In this document: in pieces, positions 1 to 11,104 of the stretch
Layout of the letters: each line of letters begins with the position of its first letter
Numbering within the stretch: position 1 is the first letter of the stretch
NCBI RefSeq assembly: GCF_032854445.1
Contig: NC_088300.1
Span: 4,526,001-4,590,000, forward strand
Source: Liolophura sinensis
Taxonomy: Eukaryota; Mollusca; Polyplacophora; Chitonida; Chitonidae
DNA: 64,000 nt
Direction: 5' to 3'
Made by a program: the position numbers and the translations under genes
The notes under the pieces: generated by a model
Told to the model about the DNA's origin: nothing
The model's database searches: none
The model's input: the letters and a program-made list of their open reading frames with translations, nothing else

Positions 1-1396
1 AATATTAAGGTAAGTATTTTAGACCAGCAGACTTTTGAAGTTAAAGGAGAAGAAAATTAAAATATGAATCAAATACCATTCGAAAAGAGGATGCCTTTCC
101 TCTCAGGTGCATGCCATAAACATTCTAATATGTACATCAAGTTGATAAATTATAAATTAAGTCAACACCAAAATCCGTTGTGGGCGACTCCATTTTGCCT
201 AATAACTGGACACAGACCCCCATTTCAACTTCCGTTTCAAATTACAAATGTAATTCTGTGCATTTTCGGATGTAAATTCTGTGTATTTTAGGATGTAAAG
301 TCTTTTTTTTTCCTGCCAGCCTGCCGTTTTTGGTGTACAGGTGCATGCTTGGTATCAAAATGCTGGGAATTGTCTGAGCTTTAGGCAGGTATGAGCTTTA
401 TTGATGAAAGTTTGAAATTCTGGGCGAGAGGACACAAGCTGATAGGTGGTGATGAGGCTGCGAGTGACGTCCCCTTGGCTTTGGTAGGCAGCCCTGCCAG
501 CTGCCGGCATAGAAAGGTCCAGATTTTGACGGTCAACCTATGTCAAGATTTTAATAGCTTATTGAAACGACGAAAATGTCTTACGGCCAGATCAACATTG
601 TATACGTTGAAAGTTTGTCAACTAAAAAAATAACCAGTTCTCGAGAAATACACGCATGATCGAGATGTGTAACATAATACATGGCAATGTTTTTACATAA
701 ATCCGATAGACCTACTGATAGAGCATGCACGTTTGCCACAAATACAGTAGTCTGAACGTTTCTAAGTGGATGTGTGGCGCGTGGGAGATATGAAATACAC
801 TATGCATATAGTCATATAAATATCAGCATCATGTCCGACATTCATATACCATTCGTAGTCCGTAAAGGGCGTTCCAAGTCGATAATCGCAAGATCCATTT
901 CCAAAACAACGTTTAACACTAGCTCCCAAAGACAAAGGTATGTAAGAAATTATACAAATAGGAAATAAAGCCGGTAACACACAAGAGAGAAGCGGTCATC
1001 AGTTTTCAATGACAGTGGATATTCCAGGCATGAATTCCATATTAAAGTTCAAATTCGTAGTCCATGAATGAGTTCCTGGTCAAATAACAATTAAAAAAGG
1101 TATCTCAGTCGCGTTTTGATTGTAACTGTTCATAAAGGCATCATGCAGATGTAATGAGCACGGCCCCTAGCCCCAGGTTAAGCGGGATTAGATACAGTGC
1201 GAAAATAACGAGCGTTACAGACCTTAACCGAACAGATTGTGATTCAAAAGTAACGAACGATTACGTCTTTCCCGTTAATATGTAAAGATCTCATACTACA
1301 AGAGGCGCCATCTATGATGTTACACATGACATGCTGGCCTGTAAAAAAGCTGTCTACAAGACAGATGGTGCTGGTTGCGATAGATATGTACATATG
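1..1396. other. intergenic, no gene recognised
   Basis: Short open frames occur on both strands, but none has recognisable domains or exon signals. A minus-strand frame near 762-980 begins with a hydrophobic stretch like a signal peptide, which is too little to call a gene. The phrase around 1305-1320 (gcgccatctatgatgtt) recurs near 11510 and 12245, so part of this stretch belongs to a dispersed repeat. Confidence 0.5.
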
Positions 1397-1397
1397 G

Positions 1398-1480
1398 ATA
1401 GGGTTAGGGTTAGTGTTAGGGTTAGTGTTAGGGTTAGGGTTAGGGTTAGGGTTAGGGTTAGTGTTAGGGTTAGGGTTAGC
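1398..1480 (+). repeat. interstitial telomere-like TTAGGG tract
   Basis: About 13 consecutive GGGTTA units, some altered to GTGTTA, lie between unique sequences on both sides. TTAGGG is the ancestral animal telomere repeat. Because it is short and internal, this is an interstitial tract rather than a chromosome end. Confidence 0.9.
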
Positions 1481-2550
1481 CTATGGCGTGAGAATTAGGT
1501 TCCCAAATTTTAGGTATCAGGGTCTTACCCACAAAATAATTTGTAGTATAAATAACATTAATTATGAGCAACTACATATTTAAAACACATATACCTTATT
1601 AAAAGTTAGAAAGCGTCTACTTGGTAAAATACATATACTATTTGAAGCATTCAAATCACGCAATTCAGATCATCAACCGGAAACCACAAACCATGTCCAA
1701 AGCCAAATTACTAAGTACTTGAAAATCAGTTTAATTAGGGCATTAAATGGTAACCCGAAAGAATGAATCCAAAAACAACTGATACAGGCGTACATGTTGA
1801 AAACCACTTCAAAAAATTATTTAAAATTCGAAAGCCACGGTATATAATCAGGAAAAATGTACTGTAGAGAAACTATATGTTATCAATAAGACCAATGCCC
1901 TAGAGTAATGCATGACAGCATCACCAGGGACGCTATCGAATAAATCGAGTATATACAGAGTGGACTGTAGAGAACCCGAATATGAGTTAAGTCAACCAGG
2001 ATATCTTTGATGCCGTAATGGACGTCACACCCAACACACTCGGGAGCAAATACCATCATCGAGAATAAAATTTTGTGTTAGTCCAGAATGCCTAAAACGA
2101 CACCTGTAGACCGAAAGAAACGTTGTAGAAGCTGTAGATTTTCGTTGACGTACATAAGGGTGAATGTAATGTCTGCAAACTGTCCTTACCTTGATAATCA
2201 TATAGCAAATAGTCGTACATGTGGTGTATACCTGTCTCGTTTTGGGGCATTTGTTAGATCATGTGTACTGTGATGATTTCAATATACTTCACAATGTATT
2301 GAATAAAACACGAGGATACCGATGTCGGGCTTCATGCTTAGATTCTAACTAATAAACCTGCAACTTACATGTACTTACATGTACGTAAGTAATATGTATT
2401 TATTTACTTCATTTGTGTAAAACGATGTAGTCAACAATTTTCACTTACATGGCCGCGTTGGGTTTATGCGTTATGGGTAAAGGAGACCGGAATGATGGGA
2501 TGTAAAGCACTGCCCTAGGATAGGTACCTGACAAAGCAGAATTCATAAAC
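1481..2550. other. intergenic, no gene recognised
   Basis: AT-rich unique sequence. A 61-codon open frame near 2088-2273 has no recognisable features. Confidence 0.5.
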
Positions 2551-2551
2551 T

Positions 2552-3595
2552 AGACATTGATCAGACATGAATCAGGCATGAACCAGGCATAAACCAGACA
2601 TGATTCAGGTATAAATCAGGTGTGAAGCAGGTATAAATCAGACATGTACCAGTATAAACAGGCATGGTCGATACATGGAACAGACATGAACCAGGCACAA
2701 ACCAAACATGACTAGGCATGAACCAGACATTGCACCAGACATGAACCAGGCACAACCCGATATCGAAAAGACATGAACCAGACACAAACCAGACATGGAG
2801 CAGACTTGAAACATGAATAAAGCAGACATAAAGCAGACATGAAACAGGAATAAACCGGGCCACAAACATGCCTACACATGGAGTAGACATGAATCAGGCA
2901 TAAGCCAGGCACAAACCAGACAAGGTCTAGACATGGAGCAGACATGAAATTGGCATAAACCAGACATGGACCAGGCATAAACCAGACATGGCCCAAGTAT
3001 AAATCATACATGAACCAGGCATAAACCCGACATGTTCTAGACATGGAGCAGACATGAACAAGGCACTAACAAAACATGGACCAGGGAGAAATCAGACATG
3101 GACCAGGGATAAACCAGATAAGGACCAGGGATAAACAAGACATGGACCAGGGACCAGGAATAACCAGACATGGTCTAAACATAGACCAGACATGAAACAC
3201 GCATAAATCAGGCATGGACCAGGGATAAAGCAGACATGGTCTTTACATGGAGCAGACATGAATCAGGCACAAACAAGCCATGGACTAGGCATGAACCAGA
3301 TATGAACCAGACATGGATCAGACATGGGCCAGACAAGAACCAGGCGTAAGCCAGATATGGACCCAGTACAAACTAGATATGGACCAGACATGAAGCAAAT
3401 ATGAACCAGACATGAAGCAAATATGAACCAGGCACAAACCAGACATGGGCCAGGCATGGAGTGACATAAAACGGGCATAAAGCAGAAATGAACCAGACAT
3501 GAACCACGCATAAGTCTGGTATGAACCCAGTACAAAGCAGACATGGCCTTGACATGGATCAGACAAGAACCAGACATAAAACCAGGTCCCGGATT
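2552..3595. repeat. minisatellite of degenerate AACCAGACATG-type units
   Basis: About 1 kb of imperfect tandem repeats built from variants of gacatgaaccaggcataaac, roughly 11-12 or 23-24 bp per unit. Overlapping minus-strand open frames rich in Cys, Trp, Phe and Met (for example 2561-2890 and 3263-3577) are by-products of the repeat, since all read as the same short phrase in different frames. Confidence 0.9.
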
Positions 3596-3831
3596 CCATG
3601 AAGCTTACTTAGTGTTAAGTAGTTGTTAGCTAAGTGCACTTCATATATTTTAACGTCCGTTGTCATGGTAGTTAAGGGCTTACTTAGCTAAGTGTGCTGA
3701 CATGAACCAGCATAAATTTAGCAAATTATAGTACGACAAATTAGAATTACTCCTTTTCTAGAGAAATTGTGTTTATAAATAAATAAGTGTAAATTACTTC
3801 AGTACCAACCCTATTGTAGTTGTACGATAAT

Positions 3832-3837
3832 CTTGCG
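3832..3837. repeat. left target-site duplication (CTTGCG) of the Polinton
   Basis: CTTGCG immediately precedes the element's first base (AG at 3838). The same six bases follow its last base at 13899. A 6-bp duplication is the known signature of Polinton integration. Confidence 0.85.
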
Positions 3838-3930
3838 AGTAGTAGGGAATGTTGCAAACGTGTCGCACTGAGGAAAGGGGGGGTCGTTGTGTCCGCGCTC
3901 TGTAAGGGAACTGAATTTTGTTGACAAATG
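3838..3930 (+). repeat. left terminal inverted repeat
   Basis: Read inward from 3838, this matches the reverse complement of 13899 and leftward. Shared blocks include gtagggaatgtt, caaacgtgtcgca, a G-run, tccgcgctctg and ctgaattt, separated by small indels. The match continues roughly to 3930. Confidence 0.85.
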
Positions 3931-4099
3931 CATGTACATTGGATAATATATAGCCGCTGTCTGAGATAGGTTCACTCACTAAACACGGACAGCAAGTACA
4001 ACGCCGGAATATGCCTCGCACCGACTGCCAACCAACTCGCTAGCAGCAGCAGACACCGTCACCTCGGCGGCGGGGACGGAAGCGGGGTCACAGAACGCT

Positions 4100-5102
4100 C
4101 GCGGGCAGAGACTCAGACCCGGTCGATGCCGCTCTTCATGCATTGTACTATGACCCCGACAGTCCAGAGGCTTACAGCAGCGTTCAGCCCTTGCTCAAGG
4201 CAGCCCGGCAACATGGACTCAAAGTGAGTCGGGCCCATGTGTCGGTTTGGTTGACTCAGCAAGACACGAACACGCTGCACCGTCCGCTCGACGACGATAC
4301 CCTCGTAACCGAGTTGTGGTTAGGGGTATAAACAGTCAGTGGCAGGCGGACCTGGTCGACATGGGAGAGTTTGCCAAAGAGAACGACAACAACCGTTACT
4401 ACTTACCTGCATCGATGTCGTCTCCAAGTACCCTTGGGTGGTTCCACTGCGCTCCAAAACCGGTGTTTGTCTGATCGAGGCGTTTCAACGTATTTTCAAG
4501 ACGGGACATCGACCATTGTACCTGCAAACGGACAAGGGCAAAGAGTTTCTGAACAGACCGTTCCAAGCATTTTAAAAGGACACCGGGGTGTTATTCTTTC
4601 ACACGTTTAACGAAACCAAAGCGTCCGTGGTAGAACGGTTAAACCGTACTTTGAAAGGAGGCATGTACAAATATTTCACCGCTTACAACACTCGGCGCTA
4701 CCTGGACGTCTTACCGGCGCTGGTCCGCGGTTACAATCGAGCGTATCATCGGAGTATACGGCGAGCCCCCATCGAGTGCGTCAAGCCTTGTGCGGTCCAC
4801 CCGCGTCTAAACCATCGGTGTACCGTTATCGCGCCGGCGATCTCGTTCATATAAGTAAAGTGAAAGGGAAATTCGAAAAATCGTACCTCCCGAATTGGAG
4901 CAGGGAAATGTTCCGCATCGTCCGCACCCACAGTCGTCAACCTGTAGTGTACGCACTGGAGGATTTGAACGGGGAATGGTTGCTCGGGACGTTTTACAAG
5001 ACCGAACTGCAAACGGTGACGACCGTGGCAGAAAAGTTTTATCAGGTGAAGAAGATCTTAAAAAGGGAGCGTCGCCGAGGAAAACTGTACTTTTGGGTGT
5101 AG
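4100..5102 (+). pseudogene. Polinton-type integrase (DDE, rve superfamily), broken
   Basis: This enzyme would insert the element's DNA ends into a target. Coding similarity runs through three frames. An N-terminal helical segment near 4110-4290 (frame 3) comes first. The core begins near 4336 (frame 2) with WQADLVDM, which holds the first catalytic Asp. Frame 1 then carries QTDKGKEF (second Asp) and SVVERLNRTLK (catalytic Glu), and frame 3 (about 4800-5102) holds a C-terminal SH3/chromo-like part with YRAGDLVHISK. Breaks seen are a frameshift near 4300-4335, another near 4400-4415, an in-frame TAA at 4573-4575 between the second Asp and the Glu, and a frameshift near 4785. All three acidic positions survive, but no single frame joins them. 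Its position just inside the left terminal repeat fits the usual Polinton gene order. Confidence 0.88.
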
Positions 5103-5160
5103 TGGGTCCGCTATCCACCCAGCTTCAATTTTTGGGTGCCGGTCACGGACGCTAAACGTA

Positions 5161-5584
5161 TTTAACCCCGAGGATGACGGGGGTAACTGTCACTCCCTAT
5201 CGACCTACCTCAAGGGATGGAACAGTGGTTTGCGCGAGAATAAAGGCACCGTGGCGGCCGTGCTCGGAGTTTTCTTGTACATCCGAGTTTTAGTGGGTGG
5301 ACTGGCCGCGGAACGTGCAGCTCCTCCAAGACCAGTCGACCCTTCAGTATCTACAAGGGCAATTGAACAAGTTGCTCCTTCGTTGGTCTAGCAAGTCTTT
5401 GTCCCCGCCGCCGGCCCCGTCATCATCACTAGCATCACCATCGTCGTCGCCGAATGACATCGCTCGTCAGATTGACAGCACCGCCCCGGGCGAGGACCTA
5501 ACTTCCATCCCGCTACCCACCACCGCGTTTATCCCCGAGCAGGAAGCGTCCACGGACCCAACCTCTGTGTTTGAAAATAGTTGA
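5161..5584 (+). pseudogene. unrecognised low-complexity reading frames inside the Polinton
   Basis: Two overlapping open stretches follow the integrase. Frame 1 (about 5161-5391) contains a hydrophobic segment, VLGVFLYIRVLVGGL, which could be a membrane helix. Frame 2 (5297-5584) is rich in Pro and Ser. They may be one gene split by a frameshift near 5390, but I recognise no family. In intact Polintons this position often carries small, fast-evolving virion or accessory genes. That reading is only positional. Confidence 0.3.
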
Positions 5585-6417
5585 ATCCACCTGGAGCGTA
5601 TATAAGCCGTGTTTTCTGTGCAGAGAGGAGGTATTTTTGCTGCATCCACTGGGAGCCAGGAGAGTGTGAGACGCTCTCGTATCGAGTCCATTATATTGAT
5701 ATGAGCTGGTGATGCCAGTTTCATTTGAGAGGACAGATTTTTATGCCGGCACCGTTTGTGTACCACAGTAGTACTGATGTCTGGTTTATGTGAATTTCTG
5801 CGGAAGTCACGTTTATTGGTGTTCGGATCTTTATTATGATTATACAGTGTTGACTGTGTAATTTGTTTAACACGCTGACCTCACCTGACCGACAAGGTCG
5901 TCAAGAACTCTAAACTGAAGTTTTCAGTTTTTCAAAGGACGTTCGTTCTGCCACAAGGTGACATTACTCTACGTCTCTGAACGGCTCGTTTGTGAGTTTC
6001 TGCGGGAGCTGTGACCGTTCTAAAGTGGATTATACCTCCATGTCTGTATTTACCCTGTGTTGTGCTCTGCGGGTGTGACGTCATTCAAAGGCTTGACTGT
6101 TCCAGTTCTGTGTAACCTGTGTACTGTGTTCGCGTTCGCTAATCTAGCGAAGTACCTGTCTGGGACAATTTGTGACTTGTGTGAAGTGTGTGTTTATCCC
6201 ATGGTCTTTACGTTGGATCTCCTTGAATACGTTCCTTGGGATGCAAAGGTGAACTGGAAACTTTTAAAGACCGGTAATACTGATGTGTATGTTTTTTATG
6301 TTGTTGTTGTTGAACTGTCTGTAAAACTGTACGTCTCATTTTATATAAAAAGCATTGTTTACATTGTAATATTGAGTCACTGAGTCTGTTTTCTGTTGCT
6401 GTTTTCAATACCGTAAC
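5585..6417 (+). other. non-coding block with TATA box inside the Polinton, possible solo LTR
   Basis: No coding similarity is visible across about 830 bp. A TATA box (gtatataag) lies at about 5599-5607, followed by a leader-like stretch. The motif tttctgcgg recurs near 5790 and 6000. The block ends near 6417 with ataccgtaaca, after which capsid-like coding resumes. This layout (TATA, long untranslated stretch, end in ACA) would fit a solo LTR lying across the 5' part of the capsid gene, but I could not find its start or a target duplication. It could instead be the native promoter and leader of the capsid gene. Confidence 0.35.
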
Positions 6418-6424
6418 ACCGTAC

Positions 6425-7345
6425 TGTGCCTACTTGGAGACGTTGTTATCTTACGGCGCAGAGGCCAAGAGAACACCCATCTGTTCTCCGCTTTGGGGTA
6501 TATGGACACCCCAGGGAAGTTTGACAGGACGGATGAGACCAACACGGGGTTGACGAACGGCTGCAGCTTACGGGCAAATGTCGGTCGGTTGACATGCTGT
6601 GGGGCCTGCACTGCGACACGTTCCTGCAACGGCGTCACCTGCTGAAAAACGTGAGCGTAAGCATCCTACTCACCCCGGCCAAGGACGCGTTTACCTTGAA
6701 GTCCGGTGAGGAGGCTCCCGACTACAAGACCCGCTTGGAGGAGGTGTTGATCTTTGTGTGCAAAGCCAAAGTCACTCGCGGTGTTCAACTGAGGCATTTG
6801 AAAGCGTTGGCCAAAGCCCCTGCCAAGTACCCTATTCACCTCGTGCTGACCAAGTATTTCTCCATACCCAAAGACCACACCCTCATCAAAGAACAAAAGC
6901 TATTTCTGGGCAGCTTACCGACATGTTTAGTCGTGGGATGTGTGAGAAACACGGCTTTTGACGGGAACTACGCTAAAAACCCGCTCCATTTCCAGCGCTT
7001 GTACACAAACTTCGTCGCCTTACATGTCGGCGGACGTCAAATTCCTGCCAATCCCCTGACACCTGAATTTGAGACCGGAAATTTCGTCAGAACATACATG
7101 AGCCTCTTTACCAACACGGGGAAAGGGGAACTCCATCCTTTGCACCACGTTCGCCAAAGGCAACACGCTGTTTTGTTTCGACTTGACCCCCAACCTCCAC
7201 GACGATCACCAACTGTACCTAGTGCAGAAAGGTGATTTGCGCGTGGAGATGCGGTTTGCCAAACCACTGGCGGAAACCATTAACGTGGTGTGCTACGCCG
7301 AATTCAACAATATAGAAATAGACAAAAGCCGAAACGCGCCTTCGC
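6425..7345 (+). pseudogene. Polinton capsid protein (family annotated as F54H12.2-like), broken
   Basis: In invertebrate genomes this family is often labelled 'uncharacterized protein F54H12.2-like'. It belongs to Polinton/adintovirus-type elements and is thought to be the jelly-roll capsid protein. Coding begins in frame 2 near 6425 (YLETLLSYG), moves to frame 1 (about 6500-6575) and then to frame 3 from about 6580 (HCDTFLQRR, AKYPIHLVL, NPLHFQRL). After a slip in a G-run near 7120-7130 it finishes in frame 1 (FDLTPNLHDDHQLYL, VVCYAEFNNIEID). About 300 codons remain, and the N-terminal part is missing or displaced by the block at 5585-6417. The C-terminus runs directly into the protease remnant, so the intergenic DNA and protease start appear to be deleted. 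Confidence 0.82.
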
Positions 7346-7640
7346 CTGGGACAACATTGAGTAGCCGTCTTCATAGACATGTGCGCAGACCCACCGCGTC
7401 TCCGGGGAGAATACTTTGATTCGTACGGACTCCCACCTCTCCACACCGATATCACCGCTTGGCTCAACCGGAGGACACACCACTGGACGTGGAATGACCG
7501 GCGGCTGCACGCTCTGGACACGGTCGTGCGTGGACAATATTGCGTGTATTACCTAACCCGGCGGGCTCCAGATCGTCCCATGGACGCTATTGTACATAAG
7601 TTGGACACGTCGTGCACGACATACGATAACAATTTGGGGT
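7322..7640 (+). pseudogene. adenain-like cysteine protease remnant
   Basis: Polinton proteases are related to adenovirus adenain and mature the capsid proteins. Frame 2 contains the hallmark EYFDSYGLPP near 7409-7440 and GQYCVYYLTRR near 7532-7564. The likely catalytic His codon (CAT, 7355-7357) is followed at once by a TGA (7358-7360), where the family normally has Trp. The codon at 7529-7531 is CGT (Arg) at the place where the nucleophilic Cys is expected in the CG-x-[YF]-C motif. The N-terminal part before the His is absent. Both the stop and the Cys-to-Arg change would inactivate it. The assignment rests on the two motifs and on its position beside the capsid remnant. Confidence 0.78.
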
Positions 7641-7808
7641 CCAGCCCCCGATTTTTATCACTCCACCAACCAATGGGCTGTAAAATAACGTTCTTTCCAT
7701 TTAATGTTAGACATGTTATGAAATTAAAATGAATGAAGAGAAAGTGACACTCGCATACAGTGATTATTTTTTAATTTTAACACATTAGAATGGTTTATAA
7801 CCGTCCTG
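7641..7808. other. junction between convergent Polinton gene remnants
   Basis: AT-rich spacer between the end of the protease (+) and the end of polymerase B (-). Nothing coding is seen. Confidence 0.5.
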
Positions 7809-10330
7809 TTAAACATCCAGGTAGGTGGTGCTCACACCATCCGACAGTACTTTCTGCTTTGCAGAGAAATAAGTAAAAGCGTCTTTCGTTTGTGTGTAAG
7901 AATAAATGCTGTTTCCCCGTATCCGCATCCCACGGTTCACACCACTCGCGCCTTGGTGGTCACGCAACACTGAGATTTAGACGTCCTTATCCACACCCCG
8001 AGCGCTAACGCCTTTGCAGGAGAGCTTGTTTTTCCTGTTCGACTCCCCGTCGCAGCAATACTATGTCTTCGAACATAAACTGACGATAGCATCACCAGTC
8101 CACTCGACTTTGAAGAGCCCCGGCGTACAATTGTCAAAGTCGTAATGGTCTGGTCGAGGAAACCATTTGTCCCGCTCCGCCTTGTATACCGCCCGCAGCT
8201 CAGGTTGAACCAAGGATTCCCAGTCTGGGTCAGACCAGGCCATTTACGCGGAGTCCGTGTCCATCTCGCAGTACTGCCAGTCCGCCTTCTTAAAAGAAAT
8301 GAATCATGAAATCATAGTAAACCTCCAACATGCGGAGTTTGGCATATTGGTACACCACACATCCTATTTGCAAGGGCTTGTAACGAATGATCCTCTTGCT
8401 GCTCACCACTTCGAAGGTGTCGTCATCGATAAGGTCGACGGTACGGCACCCTCACTCTCCAGTATCTTGCGCGTCTTCGTCAGGTCACAGATTTGCACAT
8501 CCACATGCCGGTCTTGGTTTGTCATAGCCGGAATTTCCCAACAACTTCATCGTTTTCCCGATAAGAGCCTTGGCAGGGTCGGCGTCCCCCTCTCGCCGGG
8601 CTTGGGTGACGGCGTCCGCGAATGATTGGAAGACTCTCTCGGGCGTGTACTTCATCACTTGGTAGACGCAGGTCACTACCAATCCGTGAGCGAGTTACCA
8701 CTGAAGCAAGAGTGTGGCCAGCAAAATGTTCATACCGAACATAACTCCCGATCAGCATACGCCTGGAACCGGGCATGATGTCATTTACCTTCGCGAACTC
8801 CGCCATGGTGGGGCCTGTGTCCTCCCGCCTCACGTCGATGTTTTTAAATATGGATGGACATTCTGCAAAGTCCGGCACGTGGAGGTGGCATTTGACGAAG
8901 CAAAACAACGGCCTTGGACGATCGCCTCCACCAGCTGAGCCGGTGTCTTGGGCTGTCGCTGTAACGGGAGTAAGCCCCACCGTTGTTGAAAGGCGCGCAA
9001 GGCCGGTTTCGTTATCCGGAGGCGAAGAAACTAGCACCAACTGGTATCCCGGGAGCAGATGAAGGCAGCTCACCCTGGCGTGCGTGATTCAGTTGACAGG
9101 CGTGGTAGTGGTAATAGCAACCGTGGAACTGGAAGACGGTGGGACGTCCGTCGGTGTGGGTGAACCCGTCTACGGGGAGTTGCCGATCACCAACCCGCTT
9201 CTCCGTGTGGATCAGCCGGTGGCGGATGGGTACCGCCAGCTGGGGCGACTGCCAGTCCAGCCATTTTCAGCCAGACGCGTGGCTGTGCCGCAGGGAACGA
9301 ACGTCTCTCCGTCACGTCGCTATCGGATGTAATGAGCGGCCGGCATGGGTCAGGCGAGGCAGGCCAAGTACAACGCGTTTGCTTCGAACCCAACGATCCG
9401 CTGACAGAGCTTACCTTCACGTATACGGGTCACGCCTCGTTCGTGGTACCGAAGAAAGATGATGCTCGCTTCACCCACGATGTTTTTCTTTAGGCAGTCG
9501 TGCATGTTTTTGTCTTTCTCACCGACGAAAGTGAACACGGAGTACACTTGAATATTTACGTTAAATAGGCTCTCCACCGTGTCCAGCGAGAGGTATCCCA
9601 CGGAAATACCTCGGGTCCATTTCCACCGCCTCCATATACATATAATCCCGAGCCTGCTTGTCACAGATTTTGGGGTTGGCCTTGTCCATATGGAGGGCCA
9701 AACAGCGAAATAAACATAAACAGTCCCTGTAAGGACCATGAGCTCCCACCACCAACGTGTGCAGACCGTTGTTCCCTGCCAGGTAAGGCGGCAACGTTAT
9801 CCCGACCTCACCGATGGGTTGATGGGGAAGTTTGTGCACAAAAAACAACACGTTGGTGAGGAGGTCCACGACCCATTTTGTACCGAATCGTTGTTTTTGT
9901 GCCCAGGCCAGTGGATCTTGGCTGGGGAGATGCTTGGTGAGAAGTTCATGCAGGTCAGCCCGACTCGCCAGGTGGTACGGCGCATCGAGTACCCGGGCAT
10001 TGTTGGTGCTGGGGTAATAATGTCCCGTCTCCTTGTGCCGCAGGATATAAACGAAGGTGAAGTTGATGGTGAAGGCTGTCGGCTGGTCCTCATAAATCGC
10101 GTCCAGATATGCAGGGATGGCTCCGAGATCGCTGAGCCGGTAATTGTATTGGTCCTGGACCAGCTTGTCGCGATAAAATGACTCCCAAGCTAGCGCCAAT
10201 GCTGCCGATACATTTCCCGTAGATCACTCTCACCGCTAGTCAGGAGATCGTCGCTGGGTTGGGTCTGGTCGTGTTGGAACTGGCTCGCCGGGATCTTCCA
10301 CTTTTCCTTGAGCGACTCCCCCGCTTCTAG
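7809..10330 (-). pseudogene. Polinton protein-primed DNA polymerase B, broken
   Basis: This enzyme would copy the linear element from a terminal protein primer. Read on the minus strand, coding opens near 10330 (TSGESDLREMYRQHW), shifts frame near 10200, and continues to about 9561 (QDQYNYRLSDL, DCLCLFRCLALH). The catalytic core follows. Motif A appears as GFEANALYL with Glu at 9383-9385, where Asp is expected. A Polinton-typical segment (RHRL, GDRQLPVDGF) lies near 9080-9240. Motif B, KLLGNSGYD (about 8520-8550), has Asp in place of the usual Gly. Motif C, MDTDSA, lies at 8247-8264 with a TAA at 8244-8246 directly after it. The C-terminus (TPGLFKVEW, TKDAFTYF) ends at TAA 7809-7811. Several frameshifts separate these parts. 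At about 2.5 kb it is shorter than full-length family members, so there are internal deletions. Confidence 0.88.
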
Positions 10331-11095
10331 GCTTGCTCCACTCTAGCTGGCTTTGTTTGCGGTGGTGGGGGAGGTGGTGGGAAAAGCAGGTCTCTGTAAC
10401 ATGGAAGCGTGTCGAACAGTAGCCTAAGTAGAGCAGAGTAGAGTGTAGTATAATTACAGTAGAGAATAACTATAGTAGAGGATAATTATTGTAGAGTATA
10501 ACTTTAGTATAGTATAGTAGAGTATGACTTTAGTATAGTATTATAGTAGAGTATAACTGTAGTAGAGTATAACTAGAGTAGAGTAGAGTAGAGTATATCT
10601 ACAGTACAGTATAATTATAGTATAGTACAGTAGAGTAGAGTATAACTACCGATATGGCATGGTATAGCTATACTATTGTGAAACTACAGCCGGGGAATAG
10701 TACGGTCGGATAGCACGGTGACTGGGTGTAAAAGGTCTGGGGCGTGTGATGCCGCCACACCCCGCGCACAGTGTGTCAGCCAACGTCCGTGATGCTTGCT
10801 GATGACGTTATTGATTTTTTCTTCTTCTTACGGGCCAGGTGGCAGGTGCGCCGGATTCCCTGTTGGGGTGAGACCCCGAAGATGATATCAACAGACGGAT
10901 ATCCAGGGCGTATATGACATTGGCTTATAGTATATAATGTTGGACAGTGCAGAAGAGACAGCTATCAATATAGCTATATATCTATATATCTAGTCACCCC
11001 CATTATAAGGCGGCTACATATCACTGGAAATACGAGGTCTACGGGACCAATATTACGGCATGTGAATTTATTGATTGTTGTACGTATAACTATAG
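10331..11095. repeat. TAGAG/TATAG microsatellite-like tract and spacer in the Polinton
   Basis: From about 10420 to 10650 the sequence is a degenerate run of tagagtagagtataactata units. The same type recurs briefly at 11085-11110 and 11680-11720. Between 10700 and 10920 there is a short minus-strand open stretch ending in a run of five Lys codons, with no family recognised. Confidence 0.75.
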
Positions 11096-11104
11096 TAGAG
11101 TAGA

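Noticed and set aside
2561-3599. Overlapping Cys/Trp-rich minus-strand frames as secreted peptides
   Set aside because: They are alternate readings of one degenerate tandem repeat, with no signal peptide or splice structure.
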